This document shows, one piece after another, positions 34,916-46,880 of a stretch of DNA of 64,000 bases. Numbering within the stretch: the first letter of the stretch is position 1; each line of letters begins with the position of its first letter. Under the pieces are notes generated by a model. The model was given only the letters and a program-made list of their open reading frames with translations. It had not been told where the DNA came from and did not search any database. This DNA comes from Harmonia axyridis (Eukaryota; Arthropoda; Insecta; Coleoptera; Coccinellidae). The position numbers were made by a program, and so were the translations under genes. The DNA lies in assembly GCF_914767665.1 (NCBI RefSeq), contig NC_059507.1, positions 35,955,270-36,019,269 of the forward strand, in the 5' to 3' direction.

Positions 34916-37900
34916 AAATTTTTTCCATAATTTCGAGTTCGAATTTCTTCAAAACTGTGAGGTCTGCGCAAAATCGGTGAGCGGTGCCAAAATTGACGAT
35001 CCCTGATTAGCCGAAATTCGATCTCACCTGAAAATGTTTTTGTCCAAAAATTTTCGTAAAATTTTCTATACCTGACCCTTAAAAATTTTTTGAAAAATAA
35101 AAGGTCTTTCATGGGAATATTGTGTCATTTTATTGATTGATTCGACTATGTAGATCACGAAAATGCTTGCAGTTGTGCGGTCAGTACATTATTTCAGAAA
35201 TTATTGCTGAAAAACCGGAATTTTCGAACAAAAAAATGGATGAATTTCCCGAAGCTGAAACTTCTTCTGGACTTGAGAAACCCATGAAAACCTCACTATG
35301 TTATAGATCAGAACTAGATGTTCAAAAAACGTTTTTGTTTGAGGGGTCTGTAACGAATACTTTAGGAGATATAACGATTTTTAGAGGCAAATTCAATTTT
35401 TTCCATAATTTCGAGTTCGAATTTCTTCAAAACTGTGAGGTCTGCGCAAAATCGGTGAGCGGTGCCAAAATTGACGATCCCTGATTAGCCGAAATTCGAT
35501 CTCACCTGAAAATGTTTTTGTCCAAAAATTTTCGTAAAATTTTCTATACCTGACCCTTAAAAATTTTTTGAAAAATAAAAGTTCTTTCATGGGAATATTG
35601 TGTCATTTTATTGATTGATTCGACTATGTAGATCACGAAAATGCTTGCAGTTGTGCGGTCAGTACATTATTTCAGAAATTATTGCTGAAAAACCGGAATT
35701 TTCGAACAAAAAAATGGATGAATTTCCCGAAGCTGAAACTTCTTCTGGACTTGAGCTACGCTCATGAAACCTCACTTTGTTATAGATCAGAACTAGATGT
35801 TCAAAAAACGTTTTTGTTTGAGGGGTCTGTAACGAATACTTTAGGAGATATAACGATTTTTAGAGGCAAATTCAATTTTTTCCATAATTTCGAGTTCGAA
35901 TTTCTTCAAAACTGTGAGGTCTGCGCAAAATCGGTGAGCGGTGCCAAAATTGACGATCCCTGATTAGCCGAAATTCGATCTCACCTGAAAATGTTTTTGT
36001 CCAAAAATTTTCGTAAAATTTTCTATACCTGACCCTTAAAAATTTTTTGAAAAATAAAAGTTCCTTCATGGGAATATTGTGTCATTTTATTGATTGATTC
36101 GACTATGTAGATCACGAAAATGCTTGCAGTTGTGCGGTCAGTACATTATTTCAGAAATTATTGCTGAAAAACCGGAATTTTCGAACAAAAAAATGGATGA
36201 ATTTCCCGAAGCTGAAACTTCTTCTGGACTTGAGCTACGCCCATGAAACCTCACTATGTTATAGATCAGAACTAGATGTTCAAAAAACGTTTTTGTTTGA
36301 GGGGTCTGTAACGAATACTTTAGGAGATATAACGATTTTTAGAGGCAAATTCAATTTTTTCCATAATTTCGATTTCGAATTTCTTCAAAACTGTGAGGTC
36401 GGCGCAAAATCGGTGAGCGGTGCCAAAATTGACGATCCCTGATTAGCCGAAATTCGATCTCATCTGAAAATGTTTTTGTCCAAAAATTTTCGTAAAATTT
36501 TCTATACCTGACCCTTAAAAATTTTTTGAAAAATAAAAGTTCCTTCATGGGAATATTGTGTCATTTTATTGATTGATTCGACTATGTAGATCACGAAAAT
36601 GCTTGCAGTTGTGCGGTCAGTACATTATTTCAGAAATTATTGCTGAAAAACCGGAATTTTCGAACAAAAAAATGGATGAATTTCCCGAAGCTGAAACTTC
36701 TTCTGGACTTGAGCTACGCCCATGAAACCTCACTATGTTATAGATCAGAACTAGATGTTCAAAAAACGTTTTTGTTTGAGGGGTCTGTAACGAATACTTT
36801 AGGAGATATAACGATTTTTAGAGGCAAATTCAATTTTTTCCATAATTTCGAGTTCGAATTTCTTCAAAACTGTGAGGTCGGCGCAAAATCGGTGAGCGGT
36901 GCCAAAATTGACGATCCCTGATTAGCCGAAATTCGATCTCACCTGAAAATGTTTTTGTCCAAAAATTTTCGTAAAATTTTCTATACCTGACCCTTAAAAA
37001 TTTTTTGAAAAATAAAAGTTCTTTCATGGGAATATTGTGTCATTTTATTGATTGATTCGACTATGTAGATCACGAAAATGCTTGCAGTTGTAAGGTCAGT
37101 ACATTATTTCAGAAATTATTGCTGAAAAACCGGAATTTTCGAACAAAAAAATGGATGAATTTCCCGAAGCTGAAACTTCTTCTGGACTTGAGCTACGCCC
37201 ATGAAACCTCACTATGTTATAGATCAGAACTAGATGTTCAAAAAACGTTTTTGTTTGAGGGGTCTGTAACGAATACTTTAGGAGATATAACGATTTTTAG
37301 AGGCAAATTCAATTTTTTCCATAATTTCGAGTTCGAATTTCTTCAAAACTGTGAGGTCTGCGCAAAATCGGTGAGCGGTGCCAAAATTGACGATCCCTGA
37401 TCAGCCGAAATTCGATCTCACCTGAAAATGTTTTTGTCCAAAAATTTTCGTAAAATTTTCTATACTACTATATACTATACTATTCTATATAAAAATTTTT
37501 TGAAAAATAAAAGTTCTTTGATGGGAATATTGTGTCATTTTATTGATTGATTCGACTATGTAGATCACGAAAATGCTTGCAGTTGTGCGGTCAGTACATT
37601 ATTTCAGAAATTATTGCTGAAAAACCGGAATTTTCGAACAAAAAAATGGATGAATTTCCCGAAGCTGAAACTTCTTCTGGACTTGAGCTACGCTCATGAA
37701 ACCTCACTATGTTATAGATCAGAACTAGATGTTCAAAAAACGTTTTTGTTTGAGGGGTCTGTAACGAATACTTTAGGAGATATAACGATTTTTAGAGGCA
37801 AATTCAATTTTTTCCATAATTTCGAGTTCGAATTTCTTCAAAACTGTGAGGTCTGCGCAAAATCGGTGAGCGGTGCCAAAATTGACGATCCCTGATTAGC

Positions 37901-40900
37901 CGAAATTCGATCTCACCTGAAAATGTTTTTGTCCAAAAATTTTCGTAAAATTTTCTATACCTGACCCTTAAAAATTTTTTGAAAAATAAAAGTTCCTTCA
38001 TGGGAATATTGTGTCATTTTATTGATTGATTCGACTATGTAGATCACGAAAATGCTTGCAGTTGTGCGGTCAGTACATTATTTCAGAAATTATTGCTGAA
38101 AAACCGGAATTTTCGAACAAAAAAATGGATGAATTTCCCGAAGCTGAAACTTCTTCTGGACTTGAGCTACGCCCATGAAACCTCACTATGTTATAGATCA
38201 GAACTAGATGTTCAAAAAACGTTTTTGTTTGAGGGGTCTGTAACGAATACTTTAGGAGATATAACGATTTTTAGAGGCAAATTCAATTTTTTCCATAATT
38301 TCGAGTTCGAATTTCTTCAAAACTGTGAGGTCTGCGCAAAATCGGTGAGCGGTGCCAAAATTGACGATCCCTGATTAGCCGAAATTCGATCTCACCTGAA
38401 AATGTTTTTGTCCAAAAATTTTCGTAAAATTTTCTATACCTGACCCTTAAAAATTTTTTGAAAAATAAAAGTTCTTTCATGGGAATATTGTGTCATTTTA
38501 TTGATTGATTCGACTATGTAGATCACGAAAATGCTTGCAGTTGTAAGGTCAGTACATTATTTCAGAAATTATTGCTGAAAAACCGGAATTTTCGAACAAA
38601 AAAATGGATGAATTTCCCGAAGCTGAAACTTCTTCTGGACTTGAGCTACGCCCATGAAACCTCACTATGTTATAGATCAGAACTAGATGTTCAATAAACG
38701 TTTTTGTTTGAGGGGTCTGTAACGAATACTTTAGGAGATATAACGATTTTTAGAGGCAAATTCAATTTTTTCCATAATTTCGAGTTCGAATTTCTTCAAA
38801 ACTGTGAGGTCTGCGCAAAATCGGTGAGCGGTGCCAAAATTGACGATCCCTGATCAGCCGAAATTCGATCTCACCTGAAAATGTTTTTGTCCAAAAATTT
38901 TCGTAAAATTTTCTATACTACTATATACTATACTATTCTATATAAAAATTTTTTGAAAAATAAAAGTTCTTTGATGGGAATATTGTGTCATTTTATTGAT
39001 TGATTCGACTATGTAGATCACGAAAATGCTTGCAGTTGTGCGGTCAGTACATTATTTCAGAAATTATTGCTGAAAAACCGGAATTTTCGAACAAAAAAAT
39101 GGATGAATTTCCCGAAGCTGAAACTTCTTCTGGACTTGAGCTACGCTCATGAAACCTCACTATGTTATAGATCAGAACTAGATGTTCAAAAAACGTTTTT
39201 GTTTGAGGGGTCTGTAACGAATACTTTAGGAGATATAACGATTTTTAGAGGCAAATTCAATTTTTTCCATAATTTCGAGTTCGAATTTCTTCAAAACTGT
39301 GAGGTCTGCGCAAAATCGGTGAGCGGTGCCAAAATTGACGATCCCTGATTAGCCGAAATTCGATCTCACCTGAAAATGTTTTTGTCCAAAAATTTTCGTA
39401 AAATTTTCTATACCTGACCCTTAAAAATTTTTTGAAAAATAAAAGTTCTTTCATGGGAATATTGTGTCATTTTATTGATTGATTCGACTATGTAGATCAC
39501 GAAAATGCTTGCAGTTCGGCGATAAGTACATTATTTCAGAAATTATTGCTGAAAAACCGGAATTTTCGAACAAAAAAATGGATGAATTTCCCGAAGTTGA
39601 AACTTCTTCTGGACTTGAGCTACGCCCATGAAACCTCACTATGTTATAGATCAGAACTAGATGTTCAAAAAACGTTTTTGTTTGAGGGGTCTGTAACGAA
39701 TACTTTAGGAGATATAACGATTTTTAGAGGCAAATTCAATTTTTTCCATAATTTCGAGTTCGAATTTCTTCAAAACTGTGAGGTCTGCGCAAAATCGGTG
39801 AGCGGTGCCAAAATTGACGATCCCTGATTAGCCGAAATTCGATCTCACCTGAAAATGTTTTTGTCCAAAAATTTTCGTAAAATTTTCTATACCTGACCCT
39901 TAAAAATTTTTTGAAAAATAAAAGTTCTTTCATGGGAATATTGTGTCATTTTATTGATTGATTCGACTATGTAGATCACGAAAATGCTTGCAGTTTGGCG
40001 ATAAGTACATTATTTCAGAAATTATTGCTGAAAAACCGGAATTTTCGAACAAAAAAATGGATGAATTTCCCGAAGCTGAAACTTCTTCTGGACTTGAGCT
40101 ACGCCCATGAAACCTCACTATGTTATAGATCAGAACTAGATGTTCAAAAAACGTTTTTGTTTGAGGGGTCTGTAACGAATACTTTAGGAGATATAACGAT
40201 TTTTAGAGGCAAATTCAATTTTTTCCATAATTTCGAGTTCGAATTTCTTCAAAACTGTGAGGTCTGCGCAAAATCGGTGAGCGGTGCCAAAATTGACGAT
40301 CCCTGATTAGCCGAAATTCGATCTCACCTGAAAATGTTTTTGTCCAAAAATTTTCGTAAAATTTTCTATACCTGACCCTTAAAAATTTTTTGAAAAATAA
40401 AAGTTCTTTCATGGGAATATTGTGTCATTTTATTGATTGATTCGACTATGTAGATCACGAAAATGCTTGCAGTTGTGCGGTCAGTACATTATTTCAGAAA
40501 TTATTGCTGAAAAACCGGAATTTTCGAACAAAAAAATGGATGAATTTCCCGAAGCTGAAACTTCTTCTGGACTTGAGCTACGCTCATGAAACCTCACTAT
40601 GTTATAGATCAGAACTAGATGTTCAAAAAACGTTTGTGTTTGAGGGGTCTGTAACGAATACTTTAGGAGATATAACGATTTTTAGAGGCAAATTCAATTT
40701 TTTCCATAATTTCGAGTTCGAATTTCTTCAAAACTGTGAGGTCTGCGCAAAATCGGTGAGCGGTGCCAAAATTGACGATCCCTGATTAGCCGAAATTCGA
40801 TCTCACCTGAAAATGTTTTTGTCCAAAAATTTTCGTAAAATTTTCTATACCTGACCCTTAAAAATTTTTTGAAAAATAAAAGTTCTTTCATGGGAATATT

Positions 40901-42400
40901 GTGTCATTTTATTGATTGATTCGACTATGTAGATCACGAAAATGCTTGCAGTTTGGCGATAAGTACATTATTTCAGAAATTATTGCTGAAAAACCGGAAT
41001 TTTCGAACAAAAAAATGGATGAATTTCCCGAAGCTGAAACTTCTTCTGGACTTGAGCTACGCCCATGAAACCTCACTATGTTATAGATCAGAACTAGATG
41101 TTCAAAAAACGTTTTTGTTTGAGGGGTCTGTAACGAATACTTTAGGAGATATAACGATTTTTAGAGGCAAATTCAATTTTTTCCATAATTTCGAGTTCGA
41201 ATTTCTTCAAAACTGTGAGGTCTGCGCAAAATCGGTGAGCGGTGCCAAAATTGACGATCCCTGATTAGCCGAAATTCGATCTCACCTGAAAATGTTTTTG
41301 TCCAAAAATTTTCGTAAAATTTTCTATACCTGACCCTTAAAAATTTTTTGAAAAATAAAAGTTCTTTCATGGGAATATTGTGTCATTTTATTGATTGATT
41401 CGACTATGTAGATCACGAAAATGCTTGCAGTTGTAAGGTCAGTACATTATTTCAGAAATTATTGCTGAAAAACCGGAATTTTCGAACAAAAAAATGGATG
41501 AATTTCCCGAAGCTGAAACTTCTTCTGGACTTGAGCTACGCCCATGAAACCTCACTATGTTATAGATCAGAACTAGATGTTCAATAAACGTTTTTGTTTG
41601 AGGGGTCTGTAACGAATACTTTAGGAGATATAACGATTTTTAGAGGCAAATTCAATTTTTTCCATAATTTCGAGTTCGAATTTCTTCAAAACTGTGAGGT
41701 CTGCGCAAAATCGGTGAGCGGTGCCAAAATTGACGATCCCTGATCAGCCGAAATTCGATCTCACCTGAAAATGTTTTTGTCCAAAAATTTTCGTAAAATT
41801 TTCTATACTACTATATACTATACTATTCTATATAAAAATTTTTTGAAAAATAAAAGTTCTTTGATGGGAATATTGTGTCATTTTATTGATTGATTCGACT
41901 ATGTAGATCACGAAAATGCTTGCAGTTGTGCGGTCAGTACATTATTTCAGAAATTATTGCTGAAAAACCGGAATTTTCGAACAAAAAAATGGATGAATTT
42001 CCCGAAGCTGAAACTTCTTCTGGACTTGAGCTACGCCCATGAAACCTCACTATGTTATAGATCAGAACTAGATGTTCAAAAAACGTTTTTGTTTGAGGGG
42101 TCTGTAACGAATACTTTAGGATATATAACGATTTTTAGAGGCAAATTCAATTTTTTCCATAATTTCGAGTTCGAATTTCTTCAAAACTGTGAGGTCTGCG
42201 CAAAATCGGTGAGCGGTGCCAAAATTGACGATCCCTGATTAGCCGAAATTCGATCTCACCTGAAAATGTTTTTGTCCAAAAATTTTCGTAAAATTTTCTA
42301 TACCTGACCCTTAAAAATTTTTTGAAAAATAAAAGTTCTTTCATGGGAATATTGTGTCATTTTATTGATTGATTCGACTATGTAGATAACGAAAATGCTC
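34916..42400. repeat. central type-B satellite block, homogenised
   Basis: About 15.5 nearly identical units, marked by TGCTGAAAAACCGGAATTTT and CTTGAGCTACGCCCATG. Differences are single bases, except in three 495-base variants where the stretch after TTTTCTATAC is replaced by a TACTATATACTATACTATTC insert (37461-37490, 38911-38944, 41801-41834). The three variants also share GTAAGGTCAG one unit upstream and CCTGATCAGCC in place of CCTGATTAGCC. Confidence 0.92.
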
Positions 42401-43445
42401 GCAGTTGTGCGGTCAGTACATTATTTCATAAATTATAGGCAAAAATATGAAACTTTCAAAGAAAAAATTGATAATTTTCCCGGAGCTGCCACTTCTTCTG
42501 GCCATGGGCTACGCACTTGAAACTCCACTATGTTTTAGAGCGGAACTTGAAGTTTGAAAACGTTTTTATTTAAGGGATCTGTGACGAATAATTCAGGAGA
42601 TATAACGATTTTTAGAGGCAAATTCAATTTTTTCCCAAATTTCGAGTTCAAATTCCCCCAAAACCGGGAGCTCTACGAAGAATCGGTGAGCGATGCCATA
42701 ATTTACGATCTCTGATTAGCCGAATTTCGATCTCACCTGAAAAATTTTTTGTCCAAAAATTTTCGTAAAATTTTCTATACCTGACCCTTAAAAATTTTTC
42801 GAAAAATAAAATTTCTTTCATGGGAATATTGTGTCATTTTATTGATTGATTCGACTATGTAGATCACGAAAATGCTTGCAGTTGTGCGGTCAGTACATTA
42901 TTTCATAAATTATAGGCAAAAATATGAAACTTTCAAAGAAAAAATTGATAATTTTCCCGAAGCTGCCACTTCTTCTGGCCATGGGCTACGCACTTGAAAC
43001 TCCACTATGTTTTAGAGCGGAACTTGAAGTTTGAAAACGTTTTTATTTGAGGGATCTGTGACGAATAATTCAGGAGATATAACGATTTTTAGAGGCAAAT
43101 TCAATTTTTTCCCAAATTTCGAGTTCAAATTTCCCCAAAACCGGGAGCTCTACGAAGAATCGGTGAGCGATGCCATAATTCACGATCTCTGATTAGCCGA
43201 ATTTCGATCTCACCTGAAAAATTTTTTGTCCAAAAATTTTCGTAAAATTTTCTATACCTGACCCTTAAAAATTTTTTGAAAAATAAAAGTTCCTTCATGG
43301 GAATATTGTGTCATTTTATTGATTGATTCGACTATGTAGATTACGAAAATGCTTGCAGTTGTGCGGTCAGTACATTATTTCATAAATTATAGGCAAAAAT
43401 ATGAACCTTTCAAAGAAAAAATTGATAATTTTCCCGAAGCTGCCA
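42401..43445. repeat. right type-A satellite block
   Basis: The array returns to type A near 42400, within a unit that begins as type B. About two units follow, closest to the A2-like left units (GGGAGCTCTACG). The array ends in mid-unit at about 43445, followed by unrelated sequence. Confidence 0.85.
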
Positions 43446-44213
43446 ATTAGGATAATATTTGCCAAATATGAAGAAAATATACCGGGTGGTTCGATTGATA
43501 TGGTCTCAGAAAGAAACAGACAAAATTCATAAAACACCCTGTACTTCGGCTAGGAAGACAGTGAGACCCAATAAATGGGGTATCTCCAGAACCGCCTTGG
43601 TGCCACCCAAGCACCTGTGAAGTATTTCCGTTTCCCAATGAAACATCCTGTATAAAGATTTAGACATAAAATATCAATTTGAAGAGGAAAACTGCAGGAA
43701 TATTCTAGCAAAGTAGCCATAAATTTCGGACGCCCCATATCCAGAATGAATTTCCTCCCAGGGAAATCCCGTAATGAACCTCGGTAACAAAAAGGGATTT
43801 TTCCGACGCTCCTAGAGGAGTGTTCCTGCGGATCCACAGGGAATGCCATCGGCCGGCCTTCTAGATAGGTAAGCCGACGTTGTCTGCAGGGACCGTCGGT
43901 ATTTACTGAGGAGTTTGCCATCAGTGGAGCTTTCATTCGAACCCTCATTCCTATACTCGAATTTCGGAGGAAAAGACGAAAGTTGTTAGGTTAGGAATTC
44001 AATTCAGAGTCGGGATCGCAAAACCGCCGAGCTCTGAAAGGGAGCGCGATTTTGTGAGGTCAGGATGCCTGAGGTTGTCTCAAATATTTCGTATGCCTCA
44101 CGACGTGAAATGACACGTTTATAAGCTGCCTTTTGCTTAGTTTCACTGCTAGTGATAGTTGAAGAATTATTCAATGGATTCCGTCCTTACTCTACGGATA
44201 TTTATTAAATGTA
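43446..44213. other. right flank of the satellite; unrecognised open frame
   Basis: CACCCTGTAC at 43535-43544 mirrors the ACAGGGTG left of the array. A minus-strand frame of 132 codons (43550-43948) lies in GC-rich sequence but matches no family I know. It may be part of a repeat, since CATCCTGTATA recurs inside it. Confidence 0.3.
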
Positions 44214-45150
44214 AAGGGTGTTTTTTAGACCTATAGAACTTTAAATTGCAATCAAACAACGACGGATCATTCGATTGACATGAATTTTATTTATCCGCAA
44301 GATTATCTTGTGGCATTACATTTTAAATATGATTTCTGGCATATGACCGCCACGGCTGGCTCGGATGTAGTCCAATCTGGACGTCCAATTTTCGATGACT
44401 TTTTCCAACATTTGTGGTCGTATATCGGCAATAACACGGCGAATGTTGTCTTCCAAATGGTCAAGGGTTTATGGCTTATCCGCATTGAACAATGACTTTA
44501 CATAGCCCCACAGAAAGTAGTCTAGCGGTGTTAAATCACAAGATCTTGGAGGCCAATTCACAGGTCCAAAACGTGAAATTAGGAGGTCACCAAACGTGTC
44601 TTTCAATAAATCGATTGTGGCACAAGCTGTGTGACATGTTGCGCCGTCTTGTTGATACCACAGCTCCTGGACATCATGGTTGTTCAATTCAGGAATGAAA
44701 AAGTTAGTAATCATGGCTTTATACGGATCACCATTGACTGTAACGTTCTGGCCATCATCGTTTTTGAAGAAGTACGGACCAATGATTCCACCAGCCCATA
44801 AAGCGCACCAAACAGTCAGTTTTTCTGGATGTAACGGTGTTTCGACATACACTTGAGGATTAGCTTCACTCCAAATGCGGCAGTTTTGTTTGTTGACGTA
44901 GCCATTCAACCAGAAGTGCGCTTCATCGCAAAACAAAATAAAATGGACGTAGTGCGCGATACGTATTCCGCACAGAACAATTATTTTCGAAATGAAATTG
45001 CACTATTTGCAAGCCTTGTTCAGGCGTTAGTCTATTCATGATGAATTGCCAAACCAAACTGTGAATTAATCACTTGACAGCTATTAAATCGGTCGCCATC
45101 TTGAACAGTAATGCCAACTTAAAGTTATATACCTCGAAAAAAACACCTGT
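44214..45150 (-). mobile_element. DD41D mariner, deletion subfamily
   Basis: TA-flanked (44212-44213, 45151-45152), 937 bases, with terminal repeats AAGGGTG+T-run and AAAAACACCTGT. It carries the shared internal deletion (junction near 44940). The minus frame 44936-44469 encodes the catalytic core from C-D-E-A-H-F-W through Q-Q-D-G-A-T-C to P-L-D-Y-F-L-W with all three Asp codons, but has no usable N-terminus. Confidence 0.92.
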
Positions 45151-45393
45151 TAGTTTACATTGGATTTTATTCAAGAAGAGGATATATGAGCACCAAAGGA
45201 GTTATACGTCTGATAGTGTATGATAGTATTTAATCATTTTAAAGAATGGTGTTATACCTCATACCTTCAATAATAATTTTGAAATTTACCACGTGGGAAA
45301 TAAAAGTATAACGACGACTTTCATAAAACTTTGATTGACCGATAAACTCGTTGATTTTAGTTTGAAATCTATGGAAGTCTCGAAAATGTACTG
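45151..45393. other. spacer, nothing recognised
   Basis: Short AT-rich spacer between a mariner and the foldback at 45394. Confidence 0.4.
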
Positions 45394-45541
45394 AAATTGA
45401 AAACAGAAATGATTTGGCCGAGAAAATCAGTACGATAAAAGTTTCATGAGACCCACCAAAAGGTAAATACTCATATGGTGGGTCTCCAAAAAAATTTTAT
45501 CGTCGTGATTTGATCGAGCAAATCAATTCTGTGTTCAATTT
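45394..45541. repeat. imperfect hairpin with GAGACCCACC arms
   Basis: 45394-45457 pairs with 45477-45541 in inverted orientation. The shared blocks are AAATTGA...ACAGAA.TGATTTG, ACGATAAAA and GAGACCCACC, around a loop of about 19 bases. It directly adjoins the dispersed repeat at 45541. Confidence 0.7.
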
Positions 45542-45775
45542 CTCACTGGATGTTAACAATAATTTGGATTTTCTTAAGGATTACTAGAGAATTGTTTGAA
45601 GATTTTTTCTCGAAATCGGTAGCAGATAAAACAAAACAACAAGACACCAAAATGTTTAATACTGGAAGTTTCTTTCTACATTTTAAAAAAAAACAAGTGA
45701 AAAAGTACCAAAAAAGTTCTGGATGAAAGAGTCGAGCCCTATTCCAGCCCTATGACAAACTGAAAACTCATTCGA
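45541..45775. repeat. second copy of the 29.6 kb dispersed repeat
   Basis: Shares ordered blocks with 29573-29770 (CTGGATGTT, TTTTTTCTCGAAATCG, GTAGCAG, CAAGACACCAAAA-like, AAAGTTCTGGA, ATTCCAG). It has an extra 30 bases near the left, and no coding frame. Confidence 0.5.
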
Positions 45776-45956
45776 AATTCATTGGAAGAAAAACAAAACC
45801 GTCGCATTCGCCATTTTGTAACGAATAGCTAAGAAGGTTAGCGTGCTCATTTAATTTTATCCTTTGAATACAGTTTGCGAAAAAAATTTTTGTGAACTAA
45901 ATGAAATTGTGAAATCTTTAGTTTTTCCTCAAAAAGTCACACCTTCATCACTAATA

Positions 45957-46880
45957 ACGGGTGTTTTTTTTTCGAGTTATATAACTTTAAGTTGGCATTA
46001 CTATTCAAGATCTCGACCGATTTAACAGCTGTCAAGTGATTTATTCTCAGTTTGGTTTGGCAATTCATCATGAATATACTCACGCCTGAACAACGCTTGG
46101 AAATAGTGCAATTTTATTTCGAAAATAATGGTTCTGTGCGGAATACGTATCGCGCACTACGTCCGTTTTATTTTGTTTAGCGATGAAGCGTACTTCTGGT
46201 TGAATGGCTACGTCAACAAACGAAACTGCCGCATTTGGAGTGAAGCTTATACTCAAGTGTTTGTCGAAACACCGTTACATCCAGAAAAACTGACTGTTTG
46301 GTGCGCTTTATGGGCTGGTGGAATCATTGGACCGTACTTTTTCAAAAACGATGATGGCCAGAACGTTACAGTCAATGGTGATCGGAAAAGAGCCATGATT
46401 ACTTACTTTTTCATTAATGAATTGAACAACCATGATGTCCAGGAGCTGTGGTTTCAACAAGACGGCGCAACATGTCACACAGCTCGTGCCACAATCGATT
46501 TATTGAAAGACACGTTTGGTGACCGCCTAATTTCACGTTTAGGACCTGTGAATTGGCCTCCAAGATCTTGTGATTTAACACCACTAGACTACTTTCTGTG
46601 GGGCTATGTAAAGTCATTGGTCTATGCGGATAAGCCACAAACCCTTGACCATTCGGAAGACAACATTCGCCGTGTTATTGCCGATATACGGCCACTAATG
46701 TTGGAAAAAGTCATCGAAAAACTACATCCGCGCCAGCCGTGACGGTCATATGTCAGAAATCATATTTATAATGTAATGCCACAAGATTATCTTGCGGAGA
46801 AATAAAATTCATGTCAATCGAATAATCCATCGTTGTTTTATTGCAATTTAAAGTTCTATAGCTCTGAAAAAAACATCCTT
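45957..46880 (+). mobile_element. DD41D mariner, deletion subfamily, best frame
   Basis: TA-flanked (45955-45956, 46881-46882), 924 bases. It carries the shared deletion junction near 46169. The plus frame 46128-46742 reads F-S-D-E-A-Y-F-W, Q-Q-D-G-A-T-C and D-L-T-P-L-D-Y-F-L-W intact, then shifts frame near 46720 so the C-terminus is lost. The deletion is out of frame with the true N-terminus, so no working transposase is made. Confidence 0.92.

Larger units (their letters stand above)
32940..43445. repeat. tandem satellite array, about 479-bp unit, about 22 copies
   Basis: Direct tandem repeats. Taking the unit start at GTTTTTATTTGAG/GTTTTTGTTTGAG, starts fall at about 32940, 33418, 33894, 34373, 34852, 35330, then every 479 bases, with three 495-base steps (37246, 38699, 41589), to 43039. 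The last unit is incomplete and stops near 43445. Two unit types occur, an outer type A and an inner type B. The unit length is not a multiple of three, so no frame continues across units. The repeated 93-codon plus frames and 65-codon minus frames are by-products of the repetition. Confidence 0.97.

Noticed and set aside
35137..42344. A family of repeated 93-codon plus frames and 65-codon minus frames, which could be taken for a tandem gene family
   Set aside because: They recur with the satellite unit, occur on both strands at the same place, have no ATG at the apparent start, and the unit length is not a multiple of three. Their conservation reflects satellite homogenisation, not coding.
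32940..43445. Regular direct repeats suggesting a CRISPR-like array
   Set aside because: Units are about 479 bases with no repeat-spacer structure, in eukaryotic DNA.
43550..43948. 132-codon minus frame as a gene
   Set aside because: Long only because the patch is GC-rich; no domain, and it contains a repeat-edge motif (CATCCTGTATA).
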